Shown here in pieces: positions 25,220 through 34,403 of a stretch of DNA of 64,000 nucleotides; position 1 is the stretch's first letter; every line of letters starts with the position of its first letter. The translations under genes and the position numbers were made by a program. The notes below the pieces were generated by a model, which made no database searches, had not been told where the DNA came from, and saw only the letters and a list, made by a program, of their open reading frames with translations. Source of the DNA: JAXGPP01 sp040766885 (GTDB lineage Bacteria > Planctomycetota > Planctomycetia > Pirellulales > Thermoguttaceae). Location: the NCBI GenBank assembly GCA_040766885.1, contig JAXGPP010000010.1:62001-126000 (forward strand), in the 5' to 3' direction.

Positions 25220-26383
25220 ATGTTGTTTCTCCCGTACAGCACCGACGCGCCGCTCTATCACTACCCGATCGCCACGGTCGGCCTGATCGTCGCCAATGTA
25301 TTGATTTTCTTCGCCACGCTGGCGGCCGAGGTGAACAGCGAATTCTCGGTCATCGAGGGGTATATCTGCCAGTACGGCGACGGCTTGCATCCGGTCCAGT
25401 GGCTGACCGCCAACTTCCTCCACGCCGATCTGTTTCATCTCGCGGGGAACATGTTCGGCCTGTGGGCGTTCGGATTGATCGTCGAGGGGAAGATCGGCTG
25501 GTGGCGGATGCTCGCGGTCTATCTCGCGATGGGGGTGGCCGTGATGTTCACCATCCAGTTGATCGCCCTGGGGCTCGACGGCGGCTGCCTCGGCGCATCG
25601 GGGGCGATTTTCGGCCTGTTGGGCATCGCCCTGATCTGGGCCCCGCAGAACGACGTGAATTGCATCTTCTGGGTCTTCATCTACGTAACCGTGGTGGAAA
25701 TGGCTGTCTGGATCCTGGCGGCCATTTACACCGCGCTGCAGGTGGCGTTCATGCTCTTAAGCGGCTTCGGTCCCACCACCGAGATGATCCACCTCACCGG
25801 ACTCGTGGCTGGCCTGGCCGTCGGCGTGGTGATGCTGCGCCGTGGTGCGGTCGACTGCGAGAACTGGGACCTGTTCTCCGTCTGGACCGGGCGGCACCGC
25901 ATGTCGCGCGGAGAGTTGGCCGCCCTGGAACGGGAGCAGTTCGCACCGACCGCCGCCGATCTGGCGCGCCAGCGCCAGACGGCCCTCGCCGAGTTGCGCG
26001 AGGTCATCGCCCAGGGCAAAGTCAAGATGGCCCTGGCGGTGCATCGGCGAATGGCGAGCACGTCGAGCGACTGGAAACTTCCCGAGCCGGAACTCCGCGG
26101 CCTCATCGTCGCCTGCCTCAAGCAACAGGAGCATTCCCAGGCCATCGTGCTGATGCGCAACTATCTCGAGCAATACGCCTCGCACGCCGTGCCGATGCGG
26201 CTCAAGCTGGCCGAGGTCCTCCTCAAGCACGATCGCCGCCCCGGCCTCGCCCTCCGCGTGCTCGGCAAGGTTCCCGATGCCGGCCTCACTCCGGCCTACC
26301 AGCAGGCCCTCGATCGCCTCGCGCGGCAGGCCGAAGCCGCCATCGCCGCCGGCGAACTCGACCTGCAGGAAGACGCCTGGTGA
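25220..26383 (+). CDS. Rhomboid-family intramembrane serine protease with C-terminal TPR-like tail
   Basis: 387 residues from the ATG at 25220. The open frame runs 1.7 kb further upstream, but that stretch is the antisense of the sialidase-like gene. The rhomboid core is at residues 15-205, with about six helices: HADLFHLAGNMFGLWAFG, then GCLGASGAIFGLLG with nucleophile S127 and oxyanion context, and MIHLTGLVAGLAVG with catalytic H191. Rhomboids cut single-pass membrane proteins within the bilayer. Residues 225-387 are helical, with TPR-like units (LRGLIVACLKQQEHSQAIVL and LRVLGKVPDAGLTPAYQQAL), probably cytoplasmic and used for substrate or partner binding. Such a tail is an addition to the basic family. 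Confidence 0.9.
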   Translation: MLFLPYSTDAPLYHYPIATVGLIVANVLIFFATLAAEVNSEFSVIEGYICQYGDGLHPVQWLTANFLHADLFHLAGNMFGLWAFGLIVEGKIGWWRMLAVYLAMGVAVMFTIQLIALGLDGGCLGASGAIFGLLGIALIWAPQNDVNCIFWVFIYVTVVEMAVWILAAIYTALQVAFMLLSGFGPTTEMIHLTGLVAGLAVGVVMLRRGAVDCENWDLFSVWTGRHRMSRGELAALEREQFAPTAADLARQRQTALAELREVIAQGKVKMALAVHRRMASTSSDWKLPEPELRGLIVACLKQQEHSQAIVLMRNYLEQYASHAVPMRLKLAEVLLKHDRRPGLALRVLGKVPDAGLTPAYQQALDRLARQAEAAIAAGELDLQEDAW

Positions 26384-26516
26384 GAACCACCTCCAGGCGC
26401 CATCCGCGCCGAAATACCGTTTGGCGCATCGGTTGCCGGCACTCGCTCGTCAACCGCCCGCCACGGGCGTTCCCGCGGGACGTGCCGGCCATGCGGCGAA
26501 TCGGTACAATCGGGAC

Positions 26517-27728
26517 ATGAATGCCATCTGCCTGTTGATCGACCGGCTCCATGTCGGCTATGTGGGGGCCTACGGCAATACCTGGATCGAGACGCCAAGT
26601 CTCGACCGGCTGGCTGCCGAATCGTTTCTCGCCGAGCAGTTCCTCATCGACAGCCCACAGCTCGACCGCTTGTACCGCGCATACTGGTCAGGCCAGCACG
26701 CGCTGGCGTCCGCCGGCGATCCCGGAGTCACTTTGCCACGGGCGTTGGCCGAGCAAGGCATCTCGTCGGCGCTGATGAGCGATGAACCGAGCGTGCTGCG
26801 GCACGCCCTGGCGAACGGTTTTGGCCAGGTGCTGCCGCTCGATCCGGTGCGTTCGGTGGCGATTGCCGAGGAAATTGAATCGACGCATCTTGCCCGCTGC
26901 TTCACACAGCTCATCGACTGGCTGGAAGGCGCGCGGGAGCCCTTTTGCCTCTGGGCCCACCTCGGCAGCCTGGGAGCGGTTTGGGACGCGCCGCTGGACT
27001 TCCGCTCGCGCTATGCCGATGACGAGGATCCCGAACCGCCCCGGGCGGCCGCCGTTCCCTGCCGCATCCTCGACAGAGACTACGACCCCGACGAGTTGCT
27101 GGGCTACAGCCAGGCCTACGCCGGGCAGGTCTCGCTCCTCGATGTCTGCCTCGGGGCGCTATTGGAATACCTCGATGGCAATCCGCCGCGCGAACCAACG
27201 GTCCTGATGCTGGCGTCGGCACGGGGATTCCCTTTGGGTGAGCACCGCCGCGTCGGCGACTGCGACGAAGCGCTTTATAACGAACTGGTCCACGTCCCGT
27301 TGCTCTTCCGGCTGCCCGGCGGCCGCGGGGCGGGCGCGCGAACGCAAGCCCTCGTCCATCCAGCCGACCTTTTCGCCACGCTATGCGACGTGCTCGGTCT
27401 GCCCGCTGTTGCCTTGCCTTTGGCGGCGCAGAGTCTTATGCCCCTGGCCGACGAAGAGGCCCCCTGGCCCCGCGACCGGCTGTGCCTGATCAGCAGTCGG
27501 GGTGACCGGGCGGTGCGGACGCCGGCTTGGCACTTCCGCGACGGCGATCCGCCCGAATTGTTCGCCAGCCCCGATGATCGTTGGCACTTCAACGACGTGG
27601 CCGATCGTTGCCGAGACTTGATCGACCCCCTCCGCGCTGCCCACGACCAGTTCCGGCAGGCGATCGAATCGGGCGATTTCGCCGCGATGCCCGCGCTCGA
27701 CGAACCGCTCCTCAGCCGCGACGACTGA
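26517..27728 (+). CDS. Sulfatase-like (alkaline phosphatase superfamily) protein with degenerate active site
   Basis: 403 residues, ATG at 26517. The fold is that of sulfatases: N-terminal NAICLLIDRLHVGYVGAYGN, TPSLDRLAAESF, middle WAHLGSLGAVWDAPLDFR, and C-terminal LVHPADLFATLCDVLGL. The key residues are altered: the usual Asp-Asp metal pair near the N-terminus is D9-R10, and the place of the C/S-x-P-x-R formylglycine motif reads DSPQLDRLYRAYWSG with no Cys/Ser-x-Pro-x-Arg. I therefore expect no sulfatase activity. No signal peptide is seen, unlike most planctomycete sulfatases. It is a cytoplasmic pseudoenzyme or an enzyme of changed chemistry. Confidence 0.8.
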   Translation: MNAICLLIDRLHVGYVGAYGNTWIETPSLDRLAAESFLAEQFLIDSPQLDRLYRAYWSGQHALASAGDPGVTLPRALAEQGISSALMSDEPSVLRHALANGFGQVLPLDPVRSVAIAEEIESTHLARCFTQLIDWLEGAREPFCLWAHLGSLGAVWDAPLDFRSRYADDEDPEPPRAAAVPCRILDRDYDPDELLGYSQAYAGQVSLLDVCLGALLEYLDGNPPREPTVLMLASARGFPLGEHRRVGDCDEALYNELVHVPLLFRLPGGRGAGARTQALVHPADLFATLCDVLGLPAVALPLAAQSLMPLADEEAPWPRDRLCLISSRGDRAVRTPAWHFRDGDPPELFASPDDRWHFNDVADRCRDLIDPLRAAHDQFRQAIESGDFAAMPALDEPLLSRDD

Positions 27729-27796
27729 ACGCTCCACCCAACTCTCTTCGCCTCAAACTCTCAGCGACCACCCCCGTTGGCGATCGTTGCTTCGCG

Positions 27797-28297
27797 CTAT
27801 TCATCCGCCGAGGGCCCGTAGAGGGCAGGTACGGCCACATCATTTAACCGCAGGTAGACGCACAAGTGCGCGCGGTGGTGGATCATGTGGTTCAGCACGA
27901 AGCTCCGCAGCACGGCGGCTCGCGGCAAAGTGAAGATCGTGTTGCCCGCTTGCAGGAGCGACCAAGGCTGCGCGAACTGCTCGTCCGTTGCAGCCGCGAT
28001 TGCCGCTCTGGCCTCCGCCACGCGTTTGTCAAACCGCTCCAGGATGTTTTGCCGCGAGCTGGCCAGCGGCGTCCGGTAGGGCTCCCCGCCCACCGGGGCA
28101 ACGTCGAGGCTGTCCTTGGTGAGGATCATCGCCGTCCAACCCGGAAGCTCCGCCAGGTGCGCGCCCACCCAACCGATCGTGTTCGACTTCGGATGAGCTT
28201 TCCAGTCCAGTTTGTCGTCGGGAATCCGTTCCAGCACCCGACGGGTATTGCCCATCTCAATGTCAAACTCCGGCAACAGCGCCTGGCTCAGACTCAT
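27797..28297 (-). CDS. DinB/YfiT-like four-helix metal-binding protein
   Basis: 166 residues. The pattern MSLSQALLPEFDIEMGNTRR, VLERIPDDKLDWKAHPKSNT, IGWVGAHLAELPGWTAMILT and the late helix VLRSFVLNHMIHHRAHLCVY matches the DinB superfamily. The usual three His ligands can be placed at H47 (in GAHLAELP) and at the His residues of NHMIHHRAH. Such proteins bind a metal and often act in thiol-dependent transfer or detoxification. The C-terminal VPALYGPSADE is characteristic of the family. It stands alone, convergent with the sulfatase-like gene. Confidence 0.9.
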   Translation of the reverse strand: MSLSQALLPEFDIEMGNTRRVLERIPDDKLDWKAHPKSNTIGWVGAHLAELPGWTAMILTKDSLDVAPVGGEPYRTPLASSRQNILERFDKRVAEARAAIAAATDEQFAQPWSLLQAGNTIFTLPRAAVLRSFVLNHMIHHRAHLCVYLRLNDVAVPALYGPSADE

Positions 28298-28597
28298 GGG
28301 ACTCTCCCTTGCATCATCTTTTGGCCGGAACGGTCAATTCACCAGGGCGGTAAGCCGTCCAGCAGAAGCCAGTTAGGATAGCGAGTATAGGGTGGTGAGT
28401 TTCGCGATAGCAATGATATCAATGCTACCGCATGATGCACGCGACGATCCAGGGTGCACCCGGCAATCGAGGGAGGAAACGTTCAAAACTCGCCAGATTG
28501 TCTGATCGGGCTAGGTGACGGCGATGGGGGACAGCTATAATTCGCCACTTGTCAGCGGACGAAATCGACGGCTGTCGTACCTGCTTTGGGATCGCAA

Positions 28598-31500
28598 ATG
28601 CTCGGACAAGGACGTCCGAACCGATCGCCGGAGGATATACACAGACGGATCTGGCTCGCCGGCGGTTGGGCTTTCCGGTTAGCGCTAGGCCTGGTCTTGG
28701 CGGTCGCGCTGCGCTCGTCGGCAGAGGCTGCTTCGACCATCCGCCTCCGGATTGCCTGGGGAGGCGGTGCGGCGAGGATCTGGCAGGGTGAGATTTCCGC
28801 TCCCGGTGCGGTCGTGTCCGATCCACGCCCGCTAGGCATCGAGGCCGACGAACCCGGTTCGATGTGGATGGAAGACGGACGGCTAATGGTCCGCCAGCGC
28901 AGCCTACGGACCTATGATGGCGTGGATTTGCTCGTCGAAGGGGCTCTCAATGGCATGCTGGCGGTTCGGCTTGAACCGGCCGATTCTCCCGGGGCCAAAC
29001 CCATCGAGATCCCGCTCGAACTCCTGCTCCGTGATCAGCACAACTCAAGCCTCGACGAGAAGGGGAACCGACTGCTGGTGCGCCGCGCGCCTGACGATGT
29101 CCTCCGCGTCCAGATCAAGCAGACGCACCTGGTATTTGCCCCTGGCGCCACGTTTCAATTCGACGTGCAGCCGCACCTCTTGCCGGTAGCTGCCGGCACC
29201 AGGGTCCGCGTTCGGGTTGAACTGCGACGAGCCCGTTCGAGCGAGACCCTTTGGTCCCACGAGCGCGACCTCACCACCGGCGAGACCGCTTCGTGGCCCG
29301 AGGAGATCGTGCTGCCCAAGGAAGAGGGAGTCTACGACGTGGCGATCACCGCCGCCCATACGGGCATGCTCCGGCTCCCCCCGCCGAAGATCTCGCCTTT
29401 GGATTGGGTCAAGCAATCGATCGCCGAGCGCAAGGTCCAGCTCCTGGTGCTCGCAGAAGAACCTGCGTCCTCCGATGCCGTCACCGACGAAGCCCTCAAG
29501 CAGGTCGTCGAGATCAATCCGGTGAATCCCTCGTGGTGGGAAAGGTTTGCCGCGCTACCGCAGTGGCGGATCGGGCCGCGACTGGCGCGTGGCCCGCTGG
29601 GAAGTGGGCACCGCGGCACGCGAACGCACGCGCTCGGCGAACTGGTCGAGTTGGCGCCGGGCCGCGGCGAGCCGAGTTGGGAAGCCTACACCCTTCCGAT
29701 CGATTCCCCCGGCCGGCCGCACATTCTGGAAATCGACTACCCGAGCGACGTTCCGCAAACGATGGGCATCAGCGTGGTCGAGCCGAACGACGCCGGCGCC
29801 GTCTATCCGATGGGTCTCGATTCCGGCTTCGAAGTGGCGGCAGACGTTACCGGGCTCAAGCCGCCGCCGTGCTGGCTCCGCCACCGCATCCTGTTCTGGC
29901 CGCGCACCCGATCGCCGATGGTCCTCGTGACCAACCGCCGCGACGATGCGCCGGCCCTCTTCGGCAAGATCCGCGTTCTAGCGGTTGAAGGCGCCGTTCC
30001 GCGCGCTTATTCGCCCCGCATCGAATCGGGTCGATTGCTGGCCGGATACCTCGACAAACCGCTGTTTCCCGAGAACTTCTCCGCCAGCGAAGCCATCGGC
30101 GGCGCGAGCGATCTCGGCGTGGATGATTGGCTCACCTTCTACCAGGGAGGAACACGGCTCGTCGAGTACCTGAACCACGTCGGCTACAACGGATTGATGC
30201 TCTCGGTCATGGCCGACGGCAGCACGATCTACCCTAGCGCAGTGCTCGAACCGACGCCGCGTTACGACACGGGCGCCTTTCTCGACTCCGGGCAGGACCC
30301 CGTACGAAAAGACGTGCTGGAGATGCTGCTGCGGCTGTTCGACCGCGAACAGATGAGTCTGATTCCGGCCCTCGATTTCAGCGCCCCGCTGCCTGAACTT
30401 GAGGCTATTGCGCGGCGCGGCGGTTCTGAAGCGGAAGGGCTGCGGTGGGTAAATGCCCAGGGACAAACGTGGACCGACGTCTATGCCGCCGAGCGCGGCG
30501 CGGCGGCCTACTACAACGTTTTCCATCCCCGCGTACAGCAGGCGATGCTCGGCGCGGTGCGCGAGCTGATCACCCGCTATGGCGAACACCCTTCCTTCGC
30601 CGGCCTGGCGCTGCAATTGTCGGGATACGGTTACGCCCAGCTTCCCGGGCCGGATTGGGGGCTGGACGACGCCACCGTCGGCAAGTTCCAACGCGATATC
30701 AAACTTGCCATCCCCGGCACCGGGCCGGGACGGTTCGCCGAACGCGCGCAGTTCTTGATGAGCCGCTGTCCGCGGGATTGGCTCCAGTGGCGCGCCGTCG
30801 AGTTGGCGAAATTCTATCGCTGCGTCGAGGCCGAAGTGAAAGCGGTGCGCCCCGACGCGCGGTTGTATCTTGCCGGCGCCAACATGTTTGGCGGGGAGGA
30901 ATGGGAACGCCAATTGCGGCCGACGCTGCCCCAGCGGCTGACGAGTATCACCGAGGCTCTGCTCCGGGTGGGCATTGACGCGAGGCAATTCGAGGCCGAA
31001 GGACCGGTCGTGCTTCGCACCGAGCAGGTCGTTCCTCGCTGGTCGCTGGCGCGCCAGGCGGTCAACCTCGAGATCCAGCAGATGCCCGACATGGACGCCT
31101 ACTTCCAGGGCACGCCGGTCGCGAGCAGCCTGTTCTTCCACCCGCCCCAAGAGTTGCGGCTGGCTTCATTCGACGAGAAGCGGCCGTTCAAGAATAGCTA
31201 CATGTGGCTGGCGACCCAGGCGGTGCCCGCCGACCACCAGAACCGACGGCGCTTCGTCCACGCCCTGGCGACGATCGATTCGCAGGCGATCTTCGACGGC
31301 GGCTGGCAGTTGCCGCTCGGTCAGGAAGATTCCCTCCGCGACATCGCGGCCGCGTTTCGGCGGCTGCCGGCCGTGCGTTTCCAGCGGCTCGACGAACAGC
31401 CTGGTACAGTTTCCACTCAGCCGGTCACGGTTCGACATGCCACCGTCGGCGGTGAGACGTATGTCTATTTCGCCAATGATGCGCCATTTCCCGCGCAGCT

Positions 31501-32518
31501 TACCGTCCAGCTCGATCTGCCGGCCGGCGCCGCCTTTGAGGAACTGAGCGGCCGTCGAACGCTGGGACCCGTCGCCGAAGTGGGCGATGGCCGCTTCCTC
31601 AGTGTGGACCTTGAACCACACGACCTCGTGGCGGTCCGCTTCGACACTCCCGGCGTGCGGCTGCTCCGGGCACGCGTCGCCTGGTCACCCGAGGTCCGCC
31701 AGGCCCTTGAGCGGCGGATCAGCGATCTGCTCGACCGAGCGGCGGTACTGCGCGACGCCTCGCCCTCGCAGACACTGGCAAACGCCGGTTTCGATCAACC
31801 TGCCAGCGGAGATGCCTTGCCTGGCTGGCTCTCGTCGGCGCCGGAAGGCACGCGCATCGAACTCGACGGCAAGCAGAAACATGACGGCATCTCCGCCCTG
31901 CGAATGGCCAGCACCGGGCCCGCCGTCACGCTCGTGAGCGAACCTTTTGACCCGCCGACCACCGGCCGCCTGACCGTCTCCCTATGGCTTCGTACCAGCG
32001 ACGCCGCACGGCAACCCGCGGTTCGCGTGGCGCTGGTCGGCCGCTACAACGGGCGGGATCTGCTCTCCAGCGTATATGTCGGCCAGGGCTGGGGCGGCCA
32101 CGTGCCGGCTCGGGTTCTCAATAACGAGTGGGAATGGCTGCCCATCGAGGTGAAGGATTTGCCGCTCTATGGCCTCTCCAAACTGCAGCTTCGCTTCGAT
32201 CTGCTTGGCCCCGGCGAGGTGTGGATCGACGATGTCGGCCTGCGGCCGCTCGAGTTCAGCGAACGCGAGCGGGCGCAGCTGCTCATGCTTCTGACACCCG
32301 CCAAGACCAAGCTCGAACGCGGTCACGTGGGCGATTGCCTGGGCCTGCTCGAAGGTTACTGGCCGCGTTTCCTTGCGGCCAACGTCCCCTTGCCGCCCGC
32401 AGCCGTCAGCCGCGCTGTCGAGCCGCCACGGCGAACTGCTCCCCCCACTCCGCCCCAACCCGAACGTTCAGCGGGGTTTCTCGATCGCATGAAGGGCTGG
32501 CTCCCTGCCTGGCGGTAG
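28598..32518 (+). CDS. Very large exported glycosidase-like protein
   Basis: About 1306 residues from the ATG at 28598 (a TTG at 28586 is the alternative). A basic N-terminus and a hydrophobic segment (LALGLVLAVALRSSAEAAS) form a signal peptide. Beta-rich domains fill residues about 30-470. Residues about 500-900 look like a TIM-barrel glycosidase of the family-10-like type: NHVGYNGLMLSVMADGSTIY, LIPALDFSAPLPELEAIARR and HPSFAGLALQLSGYGYAQLP. A jelly-roll carbohydrate-binding-like module follows (NAGFDQPASGDALPGWLSSA, ending VWIDDVGLRPLEF). The exact catalytic residues cannot be stated. It probably acts on polysaccharides outside the cytoplasm, as many planctomycete exported proteins do. Confidence 0.8.
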   Translation: MLGQGRPNRSPEDIHRRIWLAGGWAFRLALGLVLAVALRSSAEAASTIRLRIAWGGGAARIWQGEISAPGAVVSDPRPLGIEADEPGSMWMEDGRLMVRQRSLRTYDGVDLLVEGALNGMLAVRLEPADSPGAKPIEIPLELLLRDQHNSSLDEKGNRLLVRRAPDDVLRVQIKQTHLVFAPGATFQFDVQPHLLPVAAGTRVRVRVELRRARSSETLWSHERDLTTGETASWPEEIVLPKEEGVYDVAITAAHTGMLRLPPPKISPLDWVKQSIAERKVQLLVLAEEPASSDAVTDEALKQVVEINPVNPSWWERFAALPQWRIGPRLARGPLGSGHRGTRTHALGELVELAPGRGEPSWEAYTLPIDSPGRPHILEIDYPSDVPQTMGISVVEPNDAGAVYPMGLDSGFEVAADVTGLKPPPCWLRHRILFWPRTRSPMVLVTNRRDDAPALFGKIRVLAVEGAVPRAYSPRIESGRLLAGYLDKPLFPENFSASEAIGGASDLGVDDWLTFYQGGTRLVEYLNHVGYNGLMLSVMADGSTIYPSAVLEPTPRYDTGAFLDSGQDPVRKDVLEMLLRLFDREQMSLIPALDFSAPLPELEAIARRGGSEAEGLRWVNAQGQTWTDVYAAERGAAAYYNVFHPRVQQAMLGAVRELITRYGEHPSFAGLALQLSGYGYAQLPGPDWGLDDATVGKFQRDIKLAIPGTGPGRFAERAQFLMSRCPRDWLQWRAVELAKFYRCVEAEVKAVRPDARLYLAGANMFGGEEWERQLRPTLPQRLTSITEALLRVGIDARQFEAEGPVVLRTEQVVPRWSLARQAVNLEIQQMPDMDAYFQGTPVASSLFFHPPQELRLASFDEKRPFKNSYMWLATQAVPADHQNRRRFVHALATIDSQAIFDGGWQLPLGQEDSLRDIAAAFRRLPAVRFQRLDEQPGTVSTQPVTVRHATVGGETYVYFANDAPFPAQLTVQLDLPAGAAFEELSGRRTLGPVAEVGDGRFLSVDLEPHDLVAVRFDTPGVRLLRARVAWSPEVRQALERRISDLLDRAAVLRDASPSQTLANAGFDQPASGDALPGWLSSAPEGTRIELDGKQKHDGISALRMASTGPAVTLVSEPFDPPTTGRLTVSLWLRTSDAARQPAVRVALVGRYNGRDLLSSVYVGQGWGGHVPARVLNNEWEWLPIEVKDLPLYGLSKLQLRFDLLGPGEVWIDDVGLRPLEFSERERAQLLMLLTPAKTKLERGHVGDCLGLLEGYWPRFLAANVPLPPAAVSRAVEPPRRTAPPTPPQPERSAGFLDRMKGWLPAWR

Positions 32519-32641
32519 TGTCCCCGGGCCCTTCCCAGGCCGCCAGAAACCGGTCGAGTGGCCTTGTCGGCTGACCGAGTGACCTATTGTTGAGCTGACG
32601 GCCACATCAGTCTCCTCTTCCGGCGGCCATCGGCGGTGCGA

Positions 32642-33706
32642 ATGGGATCGATTCTGACGGTTATTCTGGTTGGTCTGGCCTTCGGTGCGGTGCAACTCGC
32701 CGCCGGACTGATGATTGGCCACAGCCTGGCTCGCCGAAGGCGCGGCGTGCCGTCCCCCGAGGTTGAGCAACTCCGGCAGTTTGCCCGGCAGCTCCATCGC
32801 CTGACCGCCAGCGTGGCCGAAGATGTGGAAGGGCACCAGCTTGAAATCGGCGAGGCAAGCGACGAACTCGACGCCGTGCAGCGCGATGGAAACGGATTGG
32901 CACAGACGGTCATCACCACCGTTCATCGCGTGATACATATAAACCGGCGGTTGCAGCAACGGCTGTGCGTGGCCGAAGGCAAGCTTCAGCAGCAGACCCG
33001 GCAGATCGAGTCGAGCCTTCTGGCCGCCCACACCGACGCACTCACCGGCCTCCTCAACCGCCGCGCGTTCGATGCCGATCTCGAACGCCTGGCCGCTCAG
33101 CGGCGGCGCAAAGGCGCGCCTTTCTGCCTGCTGGTACTCGACATCGATTTCTTCAAGCAGATCAACGACCGGTGTGGGCATGCTGCGGGCGACGCAGTGC
33201 TGAAGACGCTGGGGCGGATTCTGGACGAGGCAATTGAGCTGCCATCCAAGGCGGCACGCGTCGGTGGCGAGGAGTTCGCCATCCTCTTGCCGGGTGCCGG
33301 GCCTCGCGATGCCCGCCGGGTGATCGACCGGATTCGGGCCGGGCTCGCCGCGGCATCGTTCTGCTTCGGTCCCACGAGACTGCCGGTTACCATGAGCATG
33401 GGGCTGGCGATTGCAATGGATGAAGATACGGCCGCATCCGTCTTCCACCGTGCCGACGAAGCGCTTTACGCCTCAAAACACGCCGGCCGCAACTGCGCCC
33501 ACTACCACAACGGGAGAAGTTGCGAGCCGGTCCTTCCAGGAGGCGCTGACGACCTCGACCTTATCGCGGCGGAGCCAAGTGACGGCAGCGCGGCCCGCGC
33601 CGCGCTGCCCGAAGAACTCGTCACGCTGTGCGAGGAACTTCGCAACCGGCTGGCGGAGGTCTCCCACAATCAGTCGACGCTCGTGCGGACGGCTGCGGAA
33701 GACTGA
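32642..33706 (+). CDS. Membrane-anchored diguanylate cyclase (GGDEF)
   Basis: 354 residues from the ATG at 32642; a GTG two codons upstream is also possible. One N-terminal transmembrane helix (ILTVILVGLAFGAVQLAAGL) is followed by a coiled-coil linker (residues about 40-130) and a GGDEF domain: DALTGLLNRRAFDADLERL, VLDIDFFKQINDRCGHAAGD, and the active loop ARVGGEEFAILLPGAG. GGEEF is competent for c-di-GMP synthesis from two GTP. The inhibitory RxxD site expected before the loop reads ELPS, so product inhibition through that site is not expected. A 50-residue acidic C-terminal tail follows. No sensor domain is seen. Confidence 0.9.
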   Translation: MGSILTVILVGLAFGAVQLAAGLMIGHSLARRRRGVPSPEVEQLRQFARQLHRLTASVAEDVEGHQLEIGEASDELDAVQRDGNGLAQTVITTVHRVIHINRRLQQRLCVAEGKLQQQTRQIESSLLAAHTDALTGLLNRRAFDADLERLAAQRRRKGAPFCLLVLDIDFFKQINDRCGHAAGDAVLKTLGRILDEAIELPSKAARVGGEEFAILLPGAGPRDARRVIDRIRAGLAAASFCFGPTRLPVTMSMGLAIAMDEDTAASVFHRADEALYASKHAGRNCAHYHNGRSCEPVLPGGADDLDLIAAEPSDGSAARAALPEELVTLCEELRNRLAEVSHNQSTLVRTAAED

Positions 33707-33721
33707 TCCCGCCAATGCCCG

Positions 33722-34210
33722 CTAACTGCGGCTGCCGAGTTGGTGGTCAAGCATGAACAGGCCGTTGGGCGACCCGGCCACGAGCCGCGCCTTCTGCAGG
33801 ATGGCATCGGCGCGAGCCTCTTCCTCGACCTGCTCCGAGACAAACCATTGCAGGAAGTTGTAGGTCGCGTGATCCTTTTCGGACGCGGCGAGCTCGACCA
33901 GGCGGTTGATCATACCGGTCACTTCTTCTTCGTGCTTCATCGTATCTTCAAACACTGCCACCGGGGTATCCCACGAAGCCGGAGGCGTGTTGATCTGTTT
34001 GAGTTGCGGCCGTCCGCGGCGCTCGATGATGTACTCCAGGATCTTCATGGCGTGGTCCATTTCCTCCTTGCTCTGCAGCCGCATCCAGCGGCCAAACCCG
34101 GTGAGGTTGATGGCGTCGCAGTGGATGGCCATCGCCAGATAAAGGTAGCTGGAGTACATCTCGGCGTTGATCTGGGCGTTCAGGGCATCCTGTACCTTCT
34201 GGCTGAGCAT
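33722..34210 (-). CDS. ftnA: Non-heme ferritin
   Basis: 162 residues. AAGGAG lies just before three tandem ATG codons, and the last of them (34210) has the best spacing. The four-helix bundle and ferroxidase ligands are present: E in NAQINAEMYSSYLYLAMAIH, the pair in SKEEMDHAMKILEYIIERRG, and E in FVSEQVEEEARADAILQKAR. The protein stores iron as ferric mineral in a 24-mer in the cytoplasm and limits Fenton chemistry. It ends next to, and convergent with, the GGDEF gene. No Fur box was recognised with confidence. Confidence 0.92.
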   Translation of the reverse strand: MLSQKVQDALNAQINAEMYSSYLYLAMAIHCDAINLTGFGRWMRLQSKEEMDHAMKILEYIIERRGRPQLKQINTPPASWDTPVAVFEDTMKHEEEVTGMINRLVELAASEKDHATYNFLQWFVSEQVEEEARADAILQKARLVAGSPNGLFMLDHQLGSRS

Positions 34211-34403
34211 CATCATCTCCTTGGAGCAGGTTCGTTGAATCGTTGCGGCCGAAAAAAGTCCTCACCCGAGCCCGCCCGCGAGGCAATCGCGCTGCGGACG
34301 CCGCCCGAGTTTCTTACTCGATCAAACATCATCAGGCGACTTATTGTCGCGTCTTGCCGCCCGGAGACAAGGGCTGAGACGGTACTGCTTTACAGGCAAA
34401 GAG

